A stretch of 30,000 bases of DNA from Emiliania huxleyi CCMP1516 (Eukaryota; Haptophyta; Isochrysidales; Noelaerhabdaceae), in assembly GCF_000372725.1 (NCBI RefSeq), contig NW_005196981.1, positions 67,764-97,763 on the forward strand. Reading direction: 5' to 3'. The notes beneath the pieces are model-generated. The model did no database searches, had not been told where the DNA came from, and saw only the letters and a program-made list of their open reading frames with translations. Made by a program: the position numbers and the translations under genes. Positions 22,997 to 30,000 of this stretch are shown here, one piece after another (positions within the stretch are counted from its first letter, which is position 1; each line of letters opens with the position of its first letter).

Positions 22997-25900
22997 TCAC
23001 GCCTTCGCCGCCGCGCTTCCCCTTGCCTTCGCGGCGACCTCGAGGTCGAGCGCCGCCTGTATCGTGGGCTCCAGCTCCTCCAGCCTGCGCGCCGCCTCGT
23101 GCGGAAAGTCATCGGGCATCACGCAGAAGGCCTTGTCCGCCTTGGCGTACGCCGGAATACGCCGGACCTCGCCGAGGGCGTACCGAAGCTGTTCGGCAAA
23201 GCTGCGACCGACAGCCGCCTCAGTCGGGCGCACGGTCCATCCGAGCGGCTGCCTGCCGGTCTGCTTCTGCCAGGTGAGGCAGGTGCGCATATGAAGCTGA
23301 GGCTGCTGCACGACGGCAACCGCTGCCGTCTGATCGTCGAGCCCGAGCACGCGCAGCGTCGCGCGTGAGAACTCGACGTTCGTGCCCGTGTGCGTGGACG
23401 CCGTCTCGAGATACACGTAGGCGGTGCCGCCGTCACGGCGACGGCTGGCGGTGGCCGTGTCGTCTTTGCCGTCGGCCATCGGGTTGCCTCCAAAAGCGAC
23501 ACAGTCTCCCAGGCCGCGCTCGCGGCAGCGCGAGAGGAAGAGCTCGAGGAACACGTCCGCCTCGCTCGCGTATGCGCGCAGCGCCTCGGGCGCGAGAGTG
23601 AGATCAAAGCCGTCGAGCACCGGCTTCGAGGAGATGCCTTGGGCGGGCAGAGCCACGTGCGCAGGCGGACGGTCATTCGACCACGGCGGTGCAGAACCAC
23701 CACCATGCTCGGAAGAGAAGAGCGGCTTGAGCCCGCGGGACGCAAGCTCAAGCCAAAGGGGTGGCGTTTCGCGGCCGACACCACCCGTCAAAATCACAGC
23801 GCGGCAGCCCGCTGGATAGAGCACGTCAACAAAGAGGTCGGCCGCTCCGAGAGGGCACGCGACCATCGAGTTGCCGTGGACGACGAGAGCGTCGACACGC
23901 GGAGCCTTTGTCGGCGGCGAAGACGACGCTGATGAAGAGACAGTGCCGCTTGGTGGCGGGTCATAGGAAGCGAGGCGAGGATGGCGCCAAGCCAAGTATG
24001 CCAAGGTCTTCTCCGCATCGGCCTTCTCCTCCTCGCACATTCCATACACGCCGACGCTGTCCCACTGCACGGTGCACGTGTTGCCTTGGAACAAGCGCGC
24101 CTCCACCGCTGGCGGTGCGGGCAGCGCGAAGGCGTCACACAGGAAGCGCTCGATCGCATGCCACATGTGCAGCACGTTGGGCTCGCGACGGATGGCGTGG
24201 CCCTCTCGCGCATAGGTCAGGTGTGCACCGGCGAGGCCAGCGCGCATGGCCGCCGCCGCGACCGCGTCGCCGTGCTCGCGCGGCACCCTCGGATCGCGCT
24301 CGCCGTGCACGAGCAGCAGCTTCACCGCCTTGTCGAGATTCTCGAGGCGATGCAGCGGCGAGAGCGCGGCTGCGGCCTTGACGTCCTTAGCCACACTGGG
24401 GCCGTAGAGCTGCCTCCAATACTGCGCAACGAGCGGGTCGCTGCGGAACGCGGGCGACGTATTTGCGGCGCCAACGGCGACGAGCGGCACGATAGCGACG
24501 ACAGCCGCGTAGCGCGGTGAGGCCGCCGCGTCGTCGTCCGACGCGGTGGTGGCCGCCGCCACCTCGGTCGCACCGCCCAGTGCCAGGTAGCCGCCCCAGC
24601 TGGCCCCAAGGATGGCGATCCGGTGGGGCGCGGCGAGGCCAGTGGCCACGGCCCATCGGCGTGCATCCTCCACGTCCTCGTGCATGCCGCGCACGTTGCC
24701 GTGCGCCAGGTTACAGAAGCGCCGCCCATACCCCGTCGAGCCGCGATAGTCGACTGAGAGCACCGCCATGCCCCGCGCCGCGAGGAGCTGCACCCACGGG
24801 TCGAAGCCCGCGTAGTCGCGCTCGTTGGGCCCGCCGTGGATGCAGAGGACGAGCGGCGGTGGTGGTGGGGTGGAAGAAGCGTCGGAGGCGCCGGCGGACC
24901 ACAGCCGTTGGTGCGCACGCGGGAGCGTCAAGTAGCCTGGCAGCTGCTCGCCGTCGCGCGCGGGGATACTGACCGCCGCCATGGGCGAGAGGGCCGCAGA
25001 GAGGCCGCGCAGCGCCGGGCGCGCGCAGAGGAGCTCGCGAGGGCTGCCCGACGTGTACGGAGCGAGGAGCCAGAAGGTCGCGGGCGCGGTGTCCGACTGG
25101 CTGCGAACGACCCATACGTCGTCTGCCAGGCTGCGTGAGGCGATGCTCAGCTCGAGTGTCTCGTCAGCGCCGCCCGCGGTGTTCGCGTCGTCGATCGCGG
25201 CACGCACGCGCGCGAGCTCCGCCTGCAGCCGACGGCCGCCCTCGCTGAGTGGCACCACCTCGCTCCGCTGCGCGGTCACCACGATCGCCTCGAGCTCCCC
25301 GCTGAGCGGCGAATCGTAAAAGCCCGAGATGTCGGCACGCGGGCTCTGCGCGAGGATGGCGGGCGGGGCCTCGGAGCTGTCGAAGCGCACGTACGCCGTG
25401 GTATCCGCCGTGTCGCACGTGTGGATGGCGACCGCGTCGCCCTCGCCCACGCGCACGAGACGCAGCCGGCCGGAGGCGGCGCCAGACCCTACGAGCTGCA
25501 TGTTGAGATCGCTAAAGGGGATGTCGGCGCAGACGGGCGCGAAGCCGCCGCGGCGCAGGCGCTTCGTGAAGCGCAGCGCGACGCCTGGCGGCCACGGCAC
25601 TCGGCTCTTCTCGCCGCTGGGCAGGCCTAGGGCCGCCGAGGCGATCCCAATGAGCGTGCCACTACGGTCGACAAAGTATTGGACGGGCGCCGCCGGTGGC
25701 GGAGCTAAGTATTGGACGGCGCGAAGGACCGGCGTAGCGAGCCCCAGGGTGATCATCTCCAGCACGCGGCACACGACGACGAGGATTATGTGCAGCAGCA
25801 GCGCGGCGAGGAGTCGAGCAATGCCGAGCCACGTGCTCGCCGGGTTGGCCGCAACGGTGCGCAGCGAGCCCGAGGCGAGGTTGAGCTCGCTGAGATCCCA

Positions 25901-26371
25901 GAGCAGCGAGCCTCGACCCGTGGAGATGATGGCGATGTTGGGGTCGCTTCTCGGCAGCCAGAGCTGCAGGCCGCCAACGAAGCCGACGCAGCACGTGACT
26001 TTTGGATGCGCCGCCAGCAGATCGATGCCACCACCGCTCAAGGGTGCCTGCGTCTGCTCAATGTCGATGGCGTACAGGTGATACAGCTCGCTGCCGTGCT
26101 CCGTTTCACGCAGGTAGAGGATGCGGGAGTCGTCACGGGTGAAGGTGAAGTAGAAGCAGATGTCACGACTCTGGCACGCGGTCAGCTGACGGCCGCCGGG
26201 GATGCCGCTGTTGACGTTGCTTGGCGGACGCAAGGGCAGCGACGCGCAGAAGAGATTTAGCGCGCCGCCATTGGTCCTCGCCATCCACGCGAGGTATTTG
26301 GCGTTTGGCGAGACCTTGACCGCGGCCGCTTCGGCCTTGGAGAAGAGCGTGTGCAGCGGGATGGCCGTCAT
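22997..26371 (-). CDS. S9 prolyl-oligopeptidase-type hydrolase fused to DUF218 (YdcF/SanA-like) domain
   Basis: From ATG 26371 the product is 1124 residues; the frame continues upstream to a GTG at 26413 and beyond. Residues 1-480 resemble the beta-propeller of S9 peptidases (KVSPNAKYLAWMA, FTFTRDDSRILYLRE). The alpha/beta-hydrolase follows: oxyanion region LCIHGGPNERD, nucleophile S591 in GASWGG, acid D693 in HGERDPRVP, and H725 in REGHAIRRE. This set fits acylaminoacyl-peptidase or dipeptidyl-peptidase types that cleave short peptides. Residues from about 825 form a DUF218 domain: DALVVHGNS, VILTGGVGRETPP, and YLETASTHTGTN with E989. Bacterial DUF218 proteins (SanA, YdcF, ElyC) are linked to envelope functions. 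Oddities are a ~25-residue hydrophobic segment at about 184-210 inside the propeller and a possible signal peptide upstream. The fusion is continuous with no frame change. Confidence 0.85.
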   Translation of the reverse strand: MTAIPLHTLFSKAEAAAVKVSPNAKYLAWMARTNGGALNLFCASLPLRPPSNVNSGIPGGRQLTACQSRDICFYFTFTRDDSRILYLRETEHGSELYHLYAIDIEQTQAPLSGGGIDLLAAHPKVTCCVGFVGGLQLWLPRSDPNIAIISTGRGSLLWDLSELNLASGSLRTVAANPASTWLGIARLLAALLLHIILVVVCRVLEMITLGLATPVLRAVQYLAPPPAAPVQYFVDRSGTLIGIASAALGLPSGEKSRVPWPPGVALRFTKRLRRGGFAPVCADIPFSDLNMQLVGSGAASGRLRLVRVGEGDAVAIHTCDTADTTAYVRFDSSEAPPAILAQSPRADISGFYDSPLSGELEAIVVTAQRSEVVPLSEGGRRLQAELARVRAAIDDANTAGGADETLELSIASRSLADDVWVVRSQSDTAPATFWLLAPYTSGSPRELLCARPALRGLSAALSPMAAVSIPARDGEQLPGYLTLPRAHQRLWSAGASDASSTPPPPPLVLCIHGGPNERDYAGFDPWVQLLAARGMAVLSVDYRGSTGYGRRFCNLAHGNVRGMHEDVEDARRWAVATGLAAPHRIAILGASWGGYLALGGATEVAAATTASDDDAAASPRYAAVVAIVPLVAVGAANTSPAFRSDPLVAQYWRQLYGPSVAKDVKAAAALSPLHRLENLDKAVKLLLVHGERDPRVPREHGDAVAAAAMRAGLAGAHLTYAREGHAIRREPNVLHMWHAIERFLCDAFALPAPPAVEARLFQGNTCTVQWDSVGVYGMCEEEKADAEKTLAYLAWRHPRLASYDPPPSGTVSSSASSSPPTKAPRVDALVVHGNSMVACPLGAADLFVDVLYPAGCRAVILTGGVGRETPPLWLELASRGLKPLFSSEHGGGSAPPWSNDRPPAHVALPAQGISSKPVLDGFDLTLAPEALRAYASEADVFLELFLSRCRERGLGDCVAFGGNPMADGKDDTATASRRRDGGTAYVYLETASTHTGTNVEFSRATLRVLGLDDQTAAVAVVQQPQLHMRTCLTWQKQTGRQPLGWTVRPTEAAVGRSFAEQLRYALGEVRRIPAYAKADKAFCVMPDDFPHEAARRLEELEPTIQAALDLEVAAKARGSAAAKA

Positions 26372-26602
26372 TCTTGTGTTGAGCGGAAGTCGCGAGTAGT
26401 AACAGGAGGCCACTTGGAGTGCGTCAGTGTTGAGACTGGCTTCCGCGCGAGAGGCGACGAGAGCGAGCGCAGCGACGAAGCAGGCGTAGGTTCCTCTTCA
26501 TATGAATAACAAAGAGGACCGGTCCTACAGCACATCCGAGGGCGCCGACGCAACCAAACCCGCGCGGGCGGCGTTACCGTCGTGGCGGCCCACACCTCCC
26601 AT
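26372..26602 (-). other. Candidate upstream exon and signal peptide of the S9-DUF218 gene
   Basis: Reading upstream of 26371 in frame gives, before any stop, a hydrophobic signal-like stretch YACFVAALALVASRAEA (A-x-A cleavage type), then SLNTDALQVASCYY, joining the known frame. This stretch has no in-frame ATG. A GT-AG intron at 26494-26577 (84 nt) would join an ATG at 26602 in frame (M-G-G-V-G-R-H-D-G-T-Y). Alternatively an ATG at 26501 is one base out of frame. I infer that the mature protein is probably secreted or enters the ER. Confidence 0.4.
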
Positions 26603-27025
26603 CCACACCACACGCCACACCACCGCTCACCAGCGGCGCGCCCACACCACGCCGCACCGATAACCCGGCAGCGACACGCGACACGACACGCCGACAGGTA
26701 CGACGTACGTGCGGGAACGCGCCGCGGGGACAGCCCTAGGGGACACGCGCCCCCCGCCCCCCGCCCGGACCCCGGTCAAAGAGCGATGTGCAACCCCAAT
26801 CCTTCGTTCCTTCCCGCACCCCGGTCCCCGCTCCCCTCCCGCACTGGCTCCCGGAGTGCAAGAAATGTCGTGCGCACGCCTGCCACTCCTGCCGCAGACT
26901 CAACGAGGGATCCCGACCCAGAGTCCTTGAGACGGAACACCCCTCCCACCGTCCTCCCACATGGACATGCCAACCACGATCCGTGCGCCGGCGCCGGCAC
27001 GTGGTTGCTGTCCTTGCGCCGGCAG
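26603..27025. other. Intergenic region with 37-nt dispersed repeat
   Basis: Lies between the hydrolase gene start and the ankyrin gene stop, both on the minus strand. It contains CACACC-type short repeats (26590-26650) and the 37-nt repeat. No further gene seen. Confidence 0.55.
26662..26698. repeat. 37-nt dispersed repeat, copy 2
   Basis: Identical to 18664-18700, in the same orientation. See that entry. Confidence 0.93.
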
Positions 27026-29389
27026 CTAGGCCGCCTCCGCCTTGGCCCTCCCCGCCAAGACGCGCCTCGCCTTGACGGCGGCGAGTGCCGCCTCTGCTGC
27101 CTCGGCCTCTGCCACTGCCGCCGCCGCCGCCGCCGCCGCCGTTGCCGCCGCCGCCACAGCCGCTGCCGCAGCCGCTGCCGCAACCGCCGCCACGGCGGCC
27201 GCCTCCTCCTCCTCTGCCGCTGCCACAGCGTCTGCCTCGGCCTCAGCCTCCCGGCGCGACCCCGCTGCCGCCTCCGCCTCCGCTGCCGCCTCCGCTGTCG
27301 CCTCCTCACCCGCCTCCTCGCCCGCCTCCTCGCCCTCCTCCTCGCCCGCCTCCGCTGCCGCCTCCTCGCCCGCCTCCGGCGTCTCCTCCTCGCTCGCCTC
27401 GCCCGCCGCCTCTCCCAACGCCTCCGCCAGCCCCTCGACCGACGTCTCCGCCGTGATGCCGTACCGAATCCGCTCCTCGGTGAGAGTCTCGAGAAGCCTG
27501 AGCATCCCCTCCTTGTCCAGCGGCACGGGCTTGGCTGTGGCTGCCTGTGCCGGCGCCTCGGGATCCTGCGATGGCCCAGCGCCGCCGCTCCCGCCCCCCT
27601 TCTTCTTCTTCTTGCCCTTCTTCTTGGCGCGCTTCTCCGCCTCGACCTCCGCCAGCAGCTCGTTGGCATGCCGCTCCGCCTCCGCCTCCGCCGCCGCCCG
27701 CTCCGCTGCCCTCGCCGCCGCCCCCGCGGCCCACGCCGCCTCCTTCGCCGCCTTCTCGGCCGCCTTCTCGGCCGCCTTCTCTGCCGCCGTCTCGGCCGCC
27801 AGCCCGGCCGCCGCGTGCTCCTCGAGGGCGCGCACGCACTCGGCGTGGCCGTTCTCCTTGGCCAACTGCAGCGCCGTCCAGCCAGCCTCATCACGCAGCT
27901 TCGTGTCGGCGCCCGCCCGCAGCAGGCGGAGCACGACGGCGAAGTGGCCTTGGATGGCTGCGCCCATCAGCGCGGTGCCGCCGTCGCTGTTCTGCACGTT
28001 GACCTCCGCGCCGTGCCGTATCAGCAAGTCGACCACCCGCTCGTGGCCTTGGCCGGCGGCGAGCATCAGCGCGGCGAAGCCGCCGCTGTCCTGCAGGTTG
28101 ACCTTCGCGCCGTGCCGCAGCAGCAGCTCGACCACCCGCTCGTGGCCTTGGCCGGCGGCGCACAGCAGCGCGGTGAAGCCCGCAATGTTCTGCCAGTTGA
28201 TCTCCGCGCCGTGCTGCAGCAGCATGTCGACAACCCGCTCGTGGCCGTTGGCGGCGGCGCCCGTCAGCGCAACGCTTCCTTCGCTGTTCTGAAGGTCGAT
28301 CGAAGCGCCACGTTGCAGCAGCGTCGCGGCCAGCCGCTCGTGGCCGTTGTAGGCGGCGAACATCAGCAGTGGATCGCCATACGCCGTGGATGTTGCATCG
28401 ACCCGCCCGCCGCCGTCGAGCCACGCCAGCACCGCCGCCTCATCACCCTCCTCAGCCGCATCCGCAATCTCCTCGGGGACGGCGTCCTCGCCGCCAGAAG
28501 GCGACTCGCCCTCAACGCCGCCGGACGCGGGCGCGGCCCCGACCGCCCCCACCCCGCCCGCCTCCGCCGCAGCCGCCGCTGCCTCATCACTCAAGGAAGC
28601 GACGCCGCCCGCCTCGCCGATCTCCTCGGGAACCGGCCCGCTGCTGCCGCCCGAAGCGCTGCCTGCCCCCGCGCCGCCCGCCTCGACCGCCGCCGCGTCG
28701 CGCCTCGCCGCCGCCACCTCGCCGAGAAACGTATTGACGGCGGCGACGCACTCAGTGTGACCCTTCTCTTTGGCGATCTGCAGTGCCGTCTTGCCGTTCG
28801 CAGTGCGCAGCGCCATGTCTGCGCCTGCCCGCAGCAGGCAGAGCAGAACGGCAGGACGGCCGCAGTGGGCGGCGCTTGTGAGCGCAGTGTAGCCGCTAAC
28901 GTCCTGCAGATCGACCTCTGCCCCATGCCGCAAAAGCAGCTCGGCCAACCGCGCCTGGCCTTGGGCGGAGGCGAACATCAGCGCAGTGCAAGCGCAGCTG
29001 CTCTGCAGGTTGATCTCCGCGCCGTGCTGCAGCAGCTTCTCGACCACCTGCACGTGGCCGTTGGCGGCGGCGTTCATCAGCGCCGTGACTCCTTTGCTGT
29101 CTTGGGCGTCCACCTTCGCGCCCCGCTTCAGCAGAACCTCGACCAGCTGCTTGTGGCCGTTGCCGGCGGCGATCAGCAGGAGCGTACAGCCACTCACACC
29201 GCGACGCACGCACGTCGCATCAACCCGCCCGTCCCCGGCGAGCCACGTCTGCACCACGCCCGCCTTGCCGTCCGCCGCCGCTGCTTGGATCTTTTTCGGC
29301 AGCGCGAGCGGCGCAGCCTGTGACGCCGTCGAAGCAAATCCGCGCCGGGACGCGGTCCCGGCTGAGCCAGCCTTCGTTCGGCCTGGCAT
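27026..29389 (-). CDS. Ankyrin-repeat protein with two arrays and Lys-rich and Ala/Glu-rich tail
   Basis: ATG 29387-29389, stop at 27026-27028, 787 residues. Array 1 (about 66-210) and array 2 (about 336-516) each have about five 33-residue ankyrin repeats (for example TALMNAAANGHVQVVEKLLQ and HGAEVNVQNSDGG). Each array is preceded by a similar cap: PKKIQAAAADGKAGVV...GDGRVDAT and PEEIADAAEEGDEAAV...GGGRVDAT, so the protein arose by internal duplication. An Ala-rich helix, a basic patch (KKKGKKKKKGGG, about 585-597), a KEGMLRLLETLTEERIRYGI helix and a long Ala/Glu tail follow. Ankyrin arrays mediate protein-protein binding; the target is unknown. The tail is compositionally extreme but remains in one frame. 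A frameshifted partial copy lies directly upstream. Confidence 0.8.
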   Translation of the reverse strand: MPGRTKAGSAGTASRRGFASTASQAAPLALPKKIQAAAADGKAGVVQTWLAGDGRVDATCVRRGVSGCTLLLIAAGNGHKQLVEVLLKRGAKVDAQDSKGVTALMNAAANGHVQVVEKLLQHGAEINLQSSCACTALMFASAQGQARLAELLLRHGAEVDLQDVSGYTALTSAAHCGRPAVLLCLLRAGADMALRTANGKTALQIAKEKGHTECVAAVNTFLGEVAAARRDAAAVEAGGAGAGSASGGSSGPVPEEIGEAGGVASLSDEAAAAAAEAGGVGAVGAAPASGGVEGESPSGGEDAVPEEIADAAEEGDEAAVLAWLDGGGRVDATSTAYGDPLLMFAAYNGHERLAATLLQRGASIDLQNSEGSVALTGAAANGHERVVDMLLQHGAEINWQNIAGFTALLCAAGQGHERVVELLLRHGAKVNLQDSGGFAALMLAAGQGHERVVDLLIRHGAEVNVQNSDGGTALMGAAIQGHFAVVLRLLRAGADTKLRDEAGWTALQLAKENGHAECVRALEEHAAAGLAAETAAEKAAEKAAEKAAKEAAWAAGAAARAAERAAAEAEAERHANELLAEVEAEKRAKKKGKKKKKGGGSGGAGPSQDPEAPAQAATAKPVPLDKEGMLRLLETLTEERIRYGITAETSVEGLAEALGEAAGEASEEETPEAGEEAAAEAGEEEGEEAGEEAGEEATAEAAAEAEAAAGSRREAEAEADAVAAAEEEEAAAVAAVAAAAAAAAVAAAATAAAAAAAAVAEAEAAEAALAAVKARRVLAGRAKAEAA

Positions 29390-29414
29390 GTGCTCCGCCC
29401 CTCCCTCCTCGCCG

Positions 29415-29822
29415 GAGCGATCCAGCCAGGCAACAACTCGACCACCGGCCCTTCATGCCGTAAAGGGTGGTCCCCTCGCGGCCCTTCATGGCCGCTGCCA
29501 TCAGTGCCGTATAGCAACCGCTGTCTCGCGCGTCCGCTTCTGCGCCGCGCTTCAGCAGCAGCTCGACCAGCTGCTTGAAAGGGTGGGCGGCGACGATCAC
29601 CAAGACCGTACAGCCACTCCATCCATCCACCACGCTCGCACGTCGCATCGAGCCGCCCACCCGCGCCGAGCCACGTCCGCACTGCGCCCACGTTGCCAGC
29701 CGCCGCCGCGGCTTGGATCTTCTTGGACAGCAAGTCAGCAACGGGAGGCCCGCTCCCCCGGCCGCTGTTGAAGCGCGTCCGCGCCGGGAGGCGGCAGCGG
29801 AAGCCTTGGGCCGGCCATGCAT
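29415..29822 (-). pseudogene. Frameshifted partial duplicate of the ankyrin gene 5' end
   Basis: Homology to the intact gene starts at an ATG at 29820-29822 (MHGRPKAS versus MPGRTKAG). It continues through the cap (KKIQAAAAAGNVGAVRTWLG) and one ankyrin repeat (LVELLLKRGAEADARDSG, TALMAAAMKG). The pieces lie in different frames: one shift between the leader and the cap, a second at 29619-29628 where CCATCCATCC shows a four-base duplication relative to the intact gene, and a third near 29450-29490 where GGCCCTTCATG is duplicated. It ends just before the start of the intact gene. Interpretation: a decayed tandem duplicate. Spliced use of the parts is unlikely but cannot be ruled out. Confidence 0.7.
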
Positions 29823-30000
29823 GGAGGCGTGTGAGGCTCAGCGAGTTTTTATTTTGGTGCGAAAAGGCGGGGGGCGATGTGAACAAAGAAAACGGTGTGT
29901 GCGTTCTTTTTCGGCCACTCGCCACAGCAGGGGCGTGTGTGTACCCGCGCGGCGGTTGTGCCGGTGGGTTTGGTTCATTCGGCGCGCGTGCTGCTGACGG
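29823..30000. other. 5' flank of the ankyrin pseudogene, window end
   Basis: No protein or RNA gene recognised. Any promoter for the duplicate copy would lie here. Confidence 0.5.

Noticed and set aside
26582..29323. Long plus-strand ORF (913 codons) opposite the ankyrin gene
   Set aside because: Its sequence is Arg/Leu-rich repetition mirroring ankyrin codons; high GC keeps antisense frames open. The minus-strand product has clear domains.
1..30000. Prokaryotic or viral origin of the window
   Set aside because: A nucleolar WD40 protein with introns, an F-box/RCC1 protein and long untranslated gaps indicate a nuclear eukaryotic genome; no viral hallmark genes apart from the retroelement were seen.

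Overview
This 30 kb window is very GC-rich nuclear DNA from a eukaryote, most likely a marine alga. I favour a haptophyte-like organism, but this is inference from style and I cannot place it firmly. The evidence is a eukaryote-only ribosome-biogenesis WD40 protein with introns (one apparently GC-AG), an F-box/RCC1 protein, a plant-type MscS channel, ankyrin and Tudor-like proteins, many microsatellites, and long antisense reading frames that are only a by-product of GC-rich codon use. Nothing points to a prokaryote or an organelle.

Layout. Positions 1-4826 hold the right-hand part of a tyrosine-recombinase (DIRS-type) retrotransposon: reverse transcriptase/RNase H, then a tyrosine recombinase, then a 149-bp tandem repeat pair and a small unknown ORF. 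A Rossmann/methyltransferase-like gene follows at 5162-6550 (+), possibly with a short extra 3' exon. An MscS-like channel (6839-9163, -) and a long Tudor-like proline/alanine-rich protein (9747-13277, -) come next. A ~1.26 kb divergent intergenic region with complementary GA and TC microsatellites separates the latter from a WDR75/UTP17-like gene (14537-18520, +, three exons). An F-box/RCC1 gene with one frameshift (18843-20353, -) converges on it.

Positions 20354-21993 form a repeat-rich gap with a ~150-bp direct repeat. A small membrane protein (21994-22755, +) converges on a large gene (22997-26371, -) that fuses an S9 prolyl-oligopeptidase-type hydrolase to a DUF218/YdcF-type domain. The window closes with an ankyrin gene (27026-29389, -) and, immediately upstream, a frameshifted partial copy of its own 5' part (about 29415-29822, -).

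The genes do not form a pathway; this is an ordinary mixed eukaryotic neighbourhood. The most noteworthy items are the S9-DUF218 fusion with a possible spliced-on signal peptide and a hydrophobic segment inside its propeller, the tyrosine-recombinase retroelement with unusual 3' architecture, the splice/frameshift ambiguity in the WDR75-like gene, the decayed tandem ankyrin copy, and several dispersed repeats (37 nt at 18664 and 26662; ~150 nt at 20536 and 21263).
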